From Candidatus Omnitrophota bacterium (lineage in GTDB: Bacteria; Omnitrophota; Gorgyraeia; Gygaellales; Profunditerraquicolaceae): a stretch of DNA of 10,072 bases. Below, piece by piece: positions 1 through 5,312 of the stretch (position 1 is the stretch's first letter; each line of letters begins with the position of its first letter). Under the pieces are notes generated by a model. That model saw only the letters and a list, made by a program, of their open reading frames with translations. It was not told the DNA's origin and did not search any database. The stretch lies in contig JAHKBC010000311.1 of assembly GCA_018825725.1 (NCBI GenBank), forward strand, positions 1-10,072. The letters are read 5' to 3'. The translations under genes and the position numbers were made by a program.

Positions 1-47
1 AGCAACCCCATTCCGTGAGATTCTCCAGCAATTAAATATCTAAGCAT
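1..47 (-). CDS. aroC: Chorismate synthase, N-terminal fragment (runs off the window)
   Basis: Only the first 15 codons are present; the gene continues beyond position 1. They translate as MLRYLIAGESHGMGL, which matches the N-terminal signature of chorismate synthase (M-[LF]-R-[YF]-x-T/I-x-G-E-S-H-G). This enzyme converts 5-enolpyruvylshikimate-3-phosphate to chorismate using reduced FMN in the cytoplasm, the last common step of aromatic amino-acid synthesis. The ATG at 47-45 is preceded by a strong Shine-Dalgarno sequence (57-51), and the upstream thermonuclease gene ends only 12 nt away, so the two are probably co-transcribed. The call rests on a short but very characteristic peptide. Confidence 0.85.
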   Translation of the reverse strand, partial: MLRYLIAGESHGMGL

Positions 48-50
48 AAT

Positions 51-57
51 TCACCTC
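51..57 (-). promoter_or_regulatory. Ribosome binding site of aroC
   Basis: Reading the minus strand, GAGGTGA sits 3 nt before the ATG at 47. It fixes the aroC start and supports the call on such a short gene fragment. Confidence 0.75.
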
Positions 58-59
58 GT

Positions 60-617
60 TTATTTCCATAAACCCCTTTTATTTTCCCTGGCCTCTTTAT
101 AAAATTCTTTAAACAATTCTGCATATTTTACATTGGGCACAAAAGTCATTAAAGAAGCATACCCTTGTTTGACTATCTCTGCGTTCACAAATGTACCATC
201 CTTTAAATAAACATAAGCCAGGAGCCTGGAGTATTTATCATTCTTCTCAACATCAAATTCCAACCTCACCCGTTTACCCTCGACTAATTTCCTGGTAAAC
301 TCATAGGCTTTTCGGCCCATAGTTTTAATTATTTCGGCATCCTGCTTGGTACGCTGGGCATCCCGCTGAAGCTTATTCGATTCATGCATCTCCGGGGTAT
401 CAATACCAATAAGCCTAAGCCGCTTGCGATTTTCCATTTGCAGGGTATCTCCGTCTATAACCCGGGTGATTAAAACATCTTCGTAACTGCTGGCTCCGGA
501 CAACTGGCCTTGGGATAACGGACAGACCCCGCTATACTGACTGCCCACCCTCAATAGCAGAGCCGAAAAAATCAGAAACCCTAAAGCCAAAATAGCCTTG
601 AACACACCCCTCTTCAT
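60..617 (-). CDS. Secreted or membrane-anchored thermonuclease (SNase-like)
   Basis: A 185-aa protein of the staphylococcal nuclease family, which cleaves DNA and RNA phosphodiester bonds with calcium. Residues 1-25 form a basic-then-hydrophobic N-terminus, a signal peptide or anchor; Cys32 is not in a good lipobox. The SNase fold spans about 47-185. The catalytic set is visible: VIDGDT at 53-58 (Asp57 equals Asp21 of S. aureus nuclease), RLIGIDTPE at 68-76 (Arg68, Asp73, Glu76 equal Arg35, Asp40, Glu43) and DKYSRLLAY at 127-135 (Arg131 equals Arg87). It is therefore likely active outside the cytoplasm. The ATG at 617 has AGGTGAGG (626-619) just upstream. The gene lies directly upstream of aroC and diverges from the helicase gene. 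Its physiological role (nutrient DNA scavenging, biofilm DNA) is not shown by the sequence. Confidence 0.9.
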   Translation of the reverse strand: MKRGVFKAILALGFLIFSALLLRVGSQYSGVCPLSQGQLSGASSYEDVLITRVIDGDTLQMENRKRLRLIGIDTPEMHESNKLQRDAQRTKQDAEIIKTMGRKAYEFTRKLVEGKRVRLEFDVEKNDKYSRLLAYVYLKDGTFVNAEIVKQGYASLMTFVPNVKYAELFKEFYKEARENKRGLWK

Positions 618-636
618 ACCTCACCTGTTTTATTTT

Positions 637-664
637 ATTTTACTATTTTTATTGGATAAATCAA
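637..664 (-). promoter_or_regulatory. Candidate sigma-70 promoter for thermonuclease-aroC
   Basis: On the minus strand TTGATT (664-659) is followed after 16 nt by TAAAAT (642-637). The predicted start near 630 leaves only a very short leader before the ribosome binding site at 626, which weakens the call. AT-rich DNA gives such matches by chance. Confidence 0.3.
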
Positions 665-681
665 CATATTTAGAATATAAT
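652..681 (+). promoter_or_regulatory. Candidate sigma-70 promoter for the helicase gene
   Basis: A perfect -10 hexamer TATAAT (676-681) is preceded, 18 nt away, by TTGGAT (652-657), a 3/6 match to the -35 consensus. Transcription would start near 688, giving a leader of about 70 nt that contains the 707-731 hairpin. Inferred from consensus only. Confidence 0.45.
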
Positions 682-706
682 AATTCGTAGACGCCTATCG
701 GCTATA

Positions 707-731
707 ACTTACGCCGTTCATAAACGTAAGT
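707..731. repeat. Inverted repeat in the helicase leader
   Basis: ACTTACG (707-713) and CGTAAGT (725-731) are perfect 7-bp complements around an 11-nt loop, between the candidate promoter and the helicase ATG at 761. It could be an operator or an mRNA hairpin. There is no poly-T, so it is not a terminator. Confidence 0.4.
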
Positions 732-760
732 GATGCTTTCTTAAGTTACCTGCTCAAAAC

Positions 761-2638
761 ATGTTCTACGACCGCTTTCAACAAGAATCCATTGATTACC
801 TTAATCAAGGGTATTCGGTAATAGTCTCCGCTCCTACCGGCGCAGGTAAAACCGCCATAGCCGAGCACATAATCCAGTCCTCTATGGAAAAGAAAATAGG
901 AGTTATTTATACCGCTCCTATAAAAGCCCTCTCCAATCAAAAATTCCGCGATTTTCAGGGAATATTCAAAGAAAACATCGGTATATTAACCGGGGATGTC
1001 TCGCTTAATTCCCAAGCCCCGGTTTTAATCATGACTACCGAAATATTCCGCAATAAGGTTCTGGATGAGCCACTTAGCCTAAAAGCATACTCCTGGGTGA
1101 TTTTTGACGAAATCCATTACCTTGATAACCCCGAGCGCGGCACAGTATGGGAAGAATCAATTATGTTCCTGCCTAAACATATGCGAATATTAGGGCTCTC
1201 CGCAACTATTCCCAACATAGAACAGCTTGCCCGCTGGATCGAATCCATTCATAAATCACCGGTTAAAATCGTTATGGAGGATAAGAGGCCGGTACCGCTG
1301 CATTTCTATTTCAACTGCCAGAACCAGATACTCGACAGATTAGAATCGCTTGCCAGGGCGCGTTCCCTGAGGCCAAACAAACTGACTACTCTTATCGACT
1401 ACTTAAACGAAAAAGAAGCCTTACCGGCAATATATTTTGTCTTCGGGAGGCGCCGGGCAGAAGACCTGGCTTGGGAACTCTACTCATATAACTTCCTGAA
1501 TAAAACGGAACAAGAAACCATAGTCGCTCTCTATGAATCTCTTGTCCAGCGCTTTGACCTGAAAAATGAAAATAGCGCCATTGAAATACTCCCTCTTATT
1601 AAAAAAGGCGTAGCCTTTCATCACGCCGGAATGCTACCGACCTTAAAAGAAGTAATCGAAAGACTCTTTACCAGCCGGCTGATCAAAGTTATATTTACCA
1701 CCGAAACCTTTGCCTTAGGCATTAATATGCCCAGCCGCTCGGTGATATTCGACGGCCTAAGAAAATATTACGGGCATTATATCCGTTCATTAAAAACCCG
1801 GGATTTCTATCAGATGGCCGGTAGAGCCGGCAGGCGCGGCATAGACAAAGAAGGTTTTGTTTATTGCCGAATCAACCTGCGCCGGACAAATTTCGAGGAG
1901 ACTAAAAGAGTTATCTATAGCGAGCCAGAAGAGGTCAAAAGCCAGTATAACAGCTCTTACGCAACCATATTAAACCTTTACGAAAAATACAATGAAGACA
2001 TATTTAATATCTATCCACTATCCCTGCATTATTACCAGGCCAGAAAAAATGAACGTAAAGATGCCTTGAAATTAATGGGGGCAAAAATAAATCTGCTGAA
2101 GAGTTCGGGTTATATCGAAAATTCCGCTCTTACCGATAAAGGAAAATTTGCCAAAGGTGTGCATGGTTATGAGTTGATTCTCTCTGAACTCCACGCCTTA
2201 GGGTTGTTCGAACAGATGGATGAATTTGAATTAGGGAGCCTTGCGGTAGCAGTTGTATTTGAACCAAGAAAAAATCAGTATATCTTGAACCTATCCAAAC
2301 ATAGCCGTAGAATAAGAAGTGTCTGCGAGCGGATATACGCGGAAATTAAACAGAAAGAAAAGTATTACAAGATACACCCTTTCAGCAAAATGCCCTACTT
2401 TCACCTGTCATCAGCCATGGAGGCCTGGTTAAGGGGAACACATTTTTCAAAAATACTTCCCTTGTCTGATACGGATGAAGGAGAGGTAGTGCGTTATTTT
2501 CGTATGAGTGTGCAGATTTTAAGAGAAATTAATGATATCCCTTTAAGCTCACATATACTAAAACAAAAAATTAAAGAAACGGTTCGAATTATTAACCGGG
2601 ATATTATTGATGCGGAAAGACAGTTGCGTGAAGGATAG
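761..2638 (+). CDS. Ski2-like DEIH-box RNA helicase (Mtr4/HelY type, compact)
   Basis: A 625-aa superfamily 2 helicase, an ATP-dependent RNA-unwinding enzyme of the Ski2/Mtr4/HelY group. Visible motifs are a Q-like N-terminus, Walker A APTGAGKT (24-31), motif Ia APIKALSNQKF (52-62), TGD and MTTEIFRN (77-98), DEIH (116-119), SAT (147-149), VAFHHAGM in domain 2, TTETFALGINMP, and motif VI QMAGRAGRRG (351-360). The C-terminus (about 485-620), with WLRGTHFSKILPLSDTDEGEVVR, resembles the DSHCT domain. The protein is shorter than yeast Mtr4 or mycobacterial HelY (roughly 900-1000 aa), so it probably lacks the arch insertion. An in-frame stop at 731-733 and the lack of other start codons fix the ATG at 761, although no Shine-Dalgarno is evident. 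It is monocistronic and convergent with the DUF192 gene (11 nt gap). A role in RNA turnover is inferred from the family. Confidence 0.9.
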   Translation: MFYDRFQQESIDYLNQGYSVIVSAPTGAGKTAIAEHIIQSSMEKKIGVIYTAPIKALSNQKFRDFQGIFKENIGILTGDVSLNSQAPVLIMTTEIFRNKVLDEPLSLKAYSWVIFDEIHYLDNPERGTVWEESIMFLPKHMRILGLSATIPNIEQLARWIESIHKSPVKIVMEDKRPVPLHFYFNCQNQILDRLESLARARSLRPNKLTTLIDYLNEKEALPAIYFVFGRRRAEDLAWELYSYNFLNKTEQETIVALYESLVQRFDLKNENSAIEILPLIKKGVAFHHAGMLPTLKEVIERLFTSRLIKVIFTTETFALGINMPSRSVIFDGLRKYYGHYIRSLKTRDFYQMAGRAGRRGIDKEGFVYCRINLRRTNFEETKRVIYSEPEEVKSQYNSSYATILNLYEKYNEDIFNIYPLSLHYYQARKNERKDALKLMGAKINLLKSSGYIENSALTDKGKFAKGVHGYELILSELHALGLFEQMDEFELGSLAVAVVFEPRKNQYILNLSKHSRRIRSVCERIYAEIKQKEKYYKIHPFSKMPYFHLSSAMEAWLRGTHFSKILPLSDTDEGEVVRYFRMSVQILREINDIPLSSHILKQKIKETVRIINRDIIDAERQLREG

Positions 2639-2649
2639 ATTCGCTGGTT

Positions 2650-3084
2650 CTAAAAACTAATCTTATCCCCTTGTTTAATCCCGTACTTATCGCTAAAACC
2701 TGCACTAACTTCTAGAACATACCTGGCTTTAGCCTTTGGAGATACCCCCTCGCAGAATCCTCTGCAAGCAGTAAAATCCTTTTTTATATCTACGATAATA
2801 TTATTATTGTCTATCCAGATTATATCTAAATCAAACCTCATATTCTTCATCCAGATACTCGGATAACCGTCATCATGAAATATAAAGAGCATGCCTTTAT
2901 TATCCTGGAGCTTCTCCCTGAACATTAATCCCTGCATCCTCTTCTCCGGAGTATCGGCAAGCTCAACCTGGATACATGTATCCTTAAAACAAACCTTGTT
3001 CTCCTCAGCCAATATAATGGGGAGGTTTATATTTATTAAAGCCAAACAGCAAAAGAAAAATAGAAACGTCCCCAATTTCTTCAT
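2650..3084 (-). CDS. Exported DUF192 family protein
   Basis: A 144-aa protein with a signal peptide (about 1-26; likely cleavage after ILA) and one DUF192 domain (about 30-144). Family hallmarks are ELADTPEKRMQGLMFRE (41-57), MLFIF (65-69), the IWMKNM block (77-82), LDIIWID (86-92) and a C-terminal YVLEVSAGFSDKYGIKQGD (122-140). Cys32/Cys37 and Cys107/Cys111 could form disulfides after export. The biochemical function of DUF192 is not established; members occur in the periplasm or on the surface of bacteria and archaea. The ATG overlaps the TGA of the upstream macro-Nudix gene by 4 nt (ATGA), which implies translational coupling; the GGAGG at 3105-3101 is too distant (16 nt) to be an ordinary Shine-Dalgarno. 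No terminator is visible in the 11 nt before the convergent helicase end. Confidence 0.88.
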   Translation of the reverse strand: MKKLGTFLFFFCCLALININLPIILAEENKVCFKDTCIQVELADTPEKRMQGLMFREKLQDNKGMLFIFHDDGYPSIWMKNMRFDLDIIWIDNNNIIVDIKKDFTACRGFCEGVSPKAKARYVLEVSAGFSDKYGIKQGDKISF

Positions 3085-4007
3085 CTGGACTTAAAATAAT
3101 CCTCCAGAATCTTATTGTGGTCAAAGGCAAAATTTAGCTTATCAATCTCTTCAGCTTTGATCAACTTCAAGTCTCCGGCGTCATCTCCGGCTTGCGGCTT
3201 TCCTTTGCCCTTAGCTGTAAAGACTACGGCTACGGTATGGAACCTGGGGTCGCGGCCATAGGCAGAATAAGTATGAAATTGCTTTAAACCTTCCAAATCC
3301 AAATCTGTCTCTTCTTTCATTTCTCTAATAACTGCCTCTTCTACGCTCTCACCGTAATCCACAAATCCTCCGGGTAAAGCCCAGCCAAAAGGAGGATTCT
3401 TGCGCTGGATAACTACTACCCTGTCATCAACTTCAATAATCGCATCCACAGTCAGATACGGGCCTTTTAATTTATTCACAACATAGTCCAGATAACCCAA
3501 AGCATGCTTTTGGAATATATCAAAATCATCCTTATTATAGAGACAAAAAATAATCTCTTTAAAAATAGATTTGCCATCCCGTAAATGTCCTAATACCTCC
3601 TGAGACATGATCTTGGCTGCTGCTAAAACCGAAAAACCTCCGACCCCGCAGCCAAGGGCCGGAAAAGCAACTGAATTTACCTTAAGTTCCTCTGCGACCC
3701 TAAGGGCATTCTTGCAGGAATTCCTTACCTTGATCTCATTGGTTTTAAAGTCTACGCCCATGGTCGCAGCATGAATAACGTATTTAGCTTTTAATTTTCC
3801 TGCGCCAGTAGCAATTGCTTGACCAATTTCAATCGGTCCTTTACTTACTGCCTCATCTTCAATCTCCTTGCCGCCAATTTTGCGGATTGCTCCGGCAACC
3901 CCTCCGCCCATAAGCAATTCATTGTTCGCGGCATTGACAATCGCATCCACCTTGAGCTCCGTAATATCCCCTTGAACTATTTTTATTTCTGTATTATATA
4001 TTTTCAA
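3081..4007 (-). CDS. Macro domain-Nudix hydrolase fusion (probable ADP-ribose processing enzyme)
   Basis: A 308-aa protein if started at the TTG at 4007-4005. Residues 1 to about 175 are a macro domain: GDIT (13-16), VDAIVNAANN (20-29), GGGVAGAI (34-41) and the phosphate-binding PALGCGVGGF (116-125). Macro domains bind ADP-ribose and many deacetylate O-acetyl-ADP-ribose or remove ADP-ribose from proteins. Residues from about 183 are a Nudix domain with box G214-x5-E220-x7-R228-E229-M-K-E232-E233, an upstream WALPGG, then RDPRFHTVAVVF, GDDA and AFDH, a pattern typical of ADP-ribose pyrophosphatases. The fusion suggests sequential release and hydrolysis of ADP-ribose to AMP and ribose 5-phosphate; this is inference. 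An in-frame ATG at 4103 would add 32 residues unlike any macro domain. The TTG start is preferred because of a strong ribosome binding site and a family-typical N-terminus (MKIYNTEIKIVQGDIT). Confidence 0.9.
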   Translation of the reverse strand: MKIYNTEIKIVQGDITELKVDAIVNAANNELLMGGGVAGAIRKIGGKEIEDEAVSKGPIEIGQAIATGAGKLKAKYVIHAATMGVDFKTNEIKVRNSCKNALRVAEELKVNSVAFPALGCGVGGFSVLAAAKIMSQEVLGHLRDGKSIFKEIIFCLYNKDDFDIFQKHALGYLDYVVNKLKGPYLTVDAIIEVDDRVVVIQRKNPPFGWALPGGFVDYGESVEEAVIREMKEETDLDLEGLKQFHTYSAYGRDPRFHTVAVVFTAKGKGKPQAGDDAGDLKLIKAEEIDKLNFAFDHNKILEDYFKSR

Positions 4008-4010
4008 AGT

Positions 4011-4018
4011 CTCTCCCT
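4011..4018 (-). promoter_or_regulatory. Ribosome binding site deciding the TTG start of the macro-Nudix gene
   Basis: The minus strand reads AGGGAGAG (4018-4011), then ACT, then TTG (4007-4005). The spacing from the AGGGAG core is 5 nt. No comparable site precedes the upstream in-frame ATG at 4103, so translation most likely begins at the TTG. Confidence 0.7.
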
Positions 4019-4119
4019 TATATTTAGGATTAATGCTTCTGCCTATTTTCTCGCTCAGGCACGATTTTCCCCCACAAAAAGGCTTTATTTGGGGGGATGC
4101 CAATGCTCTTTTCGCATTT

Positions 4120-4176
4120 CGGCGGCTGCTTAACTCCTCCTTCGGCCTCTGCCTCAGTCGTCAAACAGCATCGCCG
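4120..4176. repeat. Imperfect hairpin within the 4081-4329 element
   Basis: Arms CGGCG + GCTGCTTAAC (4120-4134) and GTCAAACAGC + AT + CGCCG (4160-4176) pair at 13 of 15 positions, with a 2-nt bulge. It ends exactly where the next hairpin begins. Part of its left arm also pairs in the alternative long fold with 4211-4221, so the two structures compete. Confidence 0.5.
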
Positions 4177-4208
4177 TCCCGAGATTTACGCCTTCGGCGT
4201 ACTTGGGA
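4177..4208. repeat. Second hairpin, directly adjacent to the first
   Basis: TCCCGAG (4177-4183) pairs with CTTGGGA (4202-4208, one G-T pair), followed by a 3-nt bulge ATT and a perfect inner stem TACGCC/GGCGTA (4187-4192, 4196-4201) closed by the loop TTC. No T-run follows on either strand, so this is not a standard intrinsic terminator. Confidence 0.55.
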
Positions 4209-4334
4209 TTCCCGAAATTGCTCAAGCTCCATTGGCTAAAATCGTGATTCGCTCGAAAACAGTCAAAGAGCATTTATTTAAGCGAGCCCGCTAAAATCCA
4301 AGCCCAATCCCCCCGCTAAAAATAGAGCCATTGC

Positions 4335-4628
4335 CTATCCACTATTATTCAGTTTATAAGTATAATACGCAATGATTAATCCAGACAGCAACCCAAGAAC
4401 AAAACCTATTAATCTATCTATCCATTTTTCTTTTTTATCCGCTTTTTCTCTTAATTCTACTATCCTTCTCTCCATAGCTATATAATGCCCCCGACCTTTA
4501 TCTAAGTGATACTGAACTAAAGTAGATTCTATTTCCTCTTTCATGAAATTCTTAATTAAACATCGATTTCCTGTCTGAGTATATTTTGTAAACGCGTTGG
4601 CTATTTTAGTTGCTTGGTCTGTAGGTAT
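4335..4628 (-). CDS. Small C-terminally membrane-anchored hypothetical protein, start codon possibly lost (ATA)
   Basis: An open frame ending at TAG (4337-4335). I do not recognise the family. Protein-like character begins at about 4628: a polar helical region, DKGRGHYIAMERRIVELREK (43-62 of the 97-residue version), then one membrane helix (about 70-90, WIDRLIGFVLGLLSGLIIAYY). A strong GGAGG (4637-4633) lies 4 nt before an in-frame ATA (4628-4626), exactly where a start ATG would be expected. The frame stays open upstream to an ATG at 4715, but that part runs through GC-rich palindromic DNA and looks non-coding. The first in-frame ATG inside is at 4544 (69 aa, no Shine-Dalgarno). The gene is either a decayed copy, uses a rare start, or begins at 4544 or 4715. 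Its 3' end lies 5 nt from the inverted-repeat element. Confidence 0.5.
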   Translation of the reverse strand: MPTDQATKIANAFTKYTQTGNRCLIKNFMKEEIESTLVQYHLDKGRGHYIAMERRIVELREKADKKEKWIDRLIGFVLGLLSGLIIAYYTYKLNNSG

Positions 4629-4637
4629 AATACCTCC

Positions 4638-4895
4638 ATCTGTGGGTGGCGAGGCGTGTTTTGAGCAGGACGTAAAGGCGACGAGCGGGCACGGTTCCCG
4701 CAGCCGGCTCCACAATTAAAAAAACTCTTTTATTCCACCGCCCGGATGCGGGAGAGCGAGGAAGCCGATGCCGAGCAAAGCATTTCCGCGCTGGGGAAAT
4801 GCTTTGCGTTCCTGCGAAAAATATGCCTCGATAACCACAACTGAATAAGTTTTCAAAAAACAATATGGGTGAGAAAACTGCCAGGTCGCATTAAA
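4638..4895. other. Gene-free GC-rich palindromic stretch between the small ORF and the YjbQ gene
   Basis: I see no credible gene in these 258 bp. Short palindromes are packed here: GCGGG/CCCGC (4685-4689, 4697-4701), AGCCGGCT (4702-4709), CCCG/CGGG (4741-4744, 4749-4752), the 13-bp hairpin at 4775-4807 and GTTTTC/GAAAAC (4849-4854, 4873-4878). Base composition is clearly richer in G+C than the neighbouring genes in 4640-4810. It is the 3' end region of the eight-gene minus-strand train. No hairpin is directly followed by a T-run, so a classic terminator is not evident. Confidence 0.5.
4775..4807. repeat. Perfect 13-bp hairpin downstream of the eight-gene train
   Basis: GCAAAGCATTTCC (4775-4787) and GGAAATGCTTTGC (4795-4807) are exact complements around a 7-nt loop. 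It lies 88 nt past the stop codon of the last gene of the train. Neither strand has a T-run after it, so it may be an RNA 3'-end stabiliser, a factor-assisted terminator or a repeat element rather than an intrinsic terminator. Confidence 0.6.
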
Positions 4896-5312
4896 TTATT
4901 CGCCGATTATCTTGACTAACACGCGCTTCTTGCGCTGGCCGTCAAACTCACCGTAGAAAATCTGCTCCCAGGGGCCAAAATCTAACTTACCTTTAGTTAT
5001 AGCAACTACGACTTCCCTGCCCATGATAGTCCTTTTTAGGTGGGCGTCAGCATTGTCCTCTCCGGTAAGGTTATGCCTGTATTTTGCCTTATTATAAGGA
5101 GCTAACCTTTCTACCCACTCGCCAAAATCCTGATGCAGTCCTTCTTCATCATCATTAATAAAGATACTGGAGGTAATATGCATAGCATTCACTAAACACA
5201 GGCCTTCTTTAATACCGCTTTTTTTAAGCGCTTCTTCCACCCGGGGAGTCACATTAACAAATTCCTGTTTATCCCTGGTATTAAACCATAGGTATTCGGT
5301 ATAAGAGATCAT
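4896..5312 (-). CDS. YjbQ/UPF0047 family protein, paralogue 1
   Basis: A 138-aa single-domain UPF0047 protein, the expected length for the family. Conserved elements are [19 protein letters not shown] (45-63), YRHN (78-81), [11 protein letters not shown] (84-94), [21 protein letters not shown] (105-125) and the terminal GE. YjbQ-family proteins have weak thiamine-phosphate synthase activity reported in vitro; the true physiological role is uncertain, and conserved His and Asp/Glu residues suggest a metal or active site. The start overlaps the stop of the upstream retropepsin-like gene by 4 nt (ATGA), which indicates translational coupling. It is the last gene of the eight-gene train. A second, clearly different family member is at 7368-7787; this copy keeps the His45-x-Thr-Ser motif which the other lacks. 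Confidence 0.9.
   Translation of the reverse strand: MISYTEYLWFNTRDKQEFVNVTPRVEEALKKSGIKEGLCLVNAMHITSSIFINDDEEGLHQDFGEWVERLAPYNKAKYRHNLTGEDNADAHLKRTIMGREVVVAITKGKLDFGPWEQIFYGEFDGQRKKRVLVKIIGE

Larger units (their letters stand above)
4081..4329. repeat. MITE-like or structured non-coding element with terminal inverted repeats
   Basis: The left end GGCTTTATTT (4081-4090) plus GGGGGGAT (4091-4098) is repeated inverted at the right end, where the minus strand from 4329 reads GGCTCTATTT, then a 5-nt insertion TTAGC, then GGGGGGAT (to 4307). That is 17 of 18 matches. Further inverted pairs lie inside: AATGCTCTTT 4102-4111 with 4265-4274, GCCAATG 4099-4105 with 4230-4236, and GCATTTCGG 4114-4122 with 4213-4221 (one inserted base). 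Direct repeats CCCGCTAAAA (4287-4296, 4312-4321) and GCTAAAATC (4235-4243, 4290-4298) add to the pattern. I see no credible gene in it. No clear target-site duplication is visible. It could be a non-autonomous transposable element, a REP/BIME-like repeat, or a structured RNA or leader of the macro-Nudix gene. The repeats are seen directly; the identity is inference. Confidence 0.6.

Noticed and set aside
4120..4176. Integron attC site, suggested by a single small ORF next to a hairpin and a GCTTAAC core-like heptamer
   Set aside because: The opposite arm reads GTCAAAC instead of a GTTRRRY core and the paired L boxes are missing, so the attC pattern is not met.
4097..4294. Plus-strand open frame of 65 codons inside the inverted-repeat element
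   Set aside because: The G-run touches the ATG with no spacer, the peptide resembles no family I know, and the frame lies wholly within palindromic DNA. It is more likely a by-product of the repeat.
4623..4635. Short palindrome AGGTAT-A-ATACCT as an operator or promoter
   Set aside because: It is only 6 bp per arm and overlaps the GGAGG and ATA at the small ORF's putative start. This can arise by chance, and no partner gene reads from it.
4640..4715. Possible tRNA-like fold in the GC-rich patch
   Set aside because: No T-loop GTTCRANYC, anticodon arm or acceptor stem can be laid out on either strand.
4606..4863. Minus-strand open frame of 85 codons across the 13-bp hairpin
   Set aside because: It runs through hairpin arms and GC-rich palindromes, has no ribosome binding site and overlaps the small membrane ORF in another frame. 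Its composition is not protein-like.
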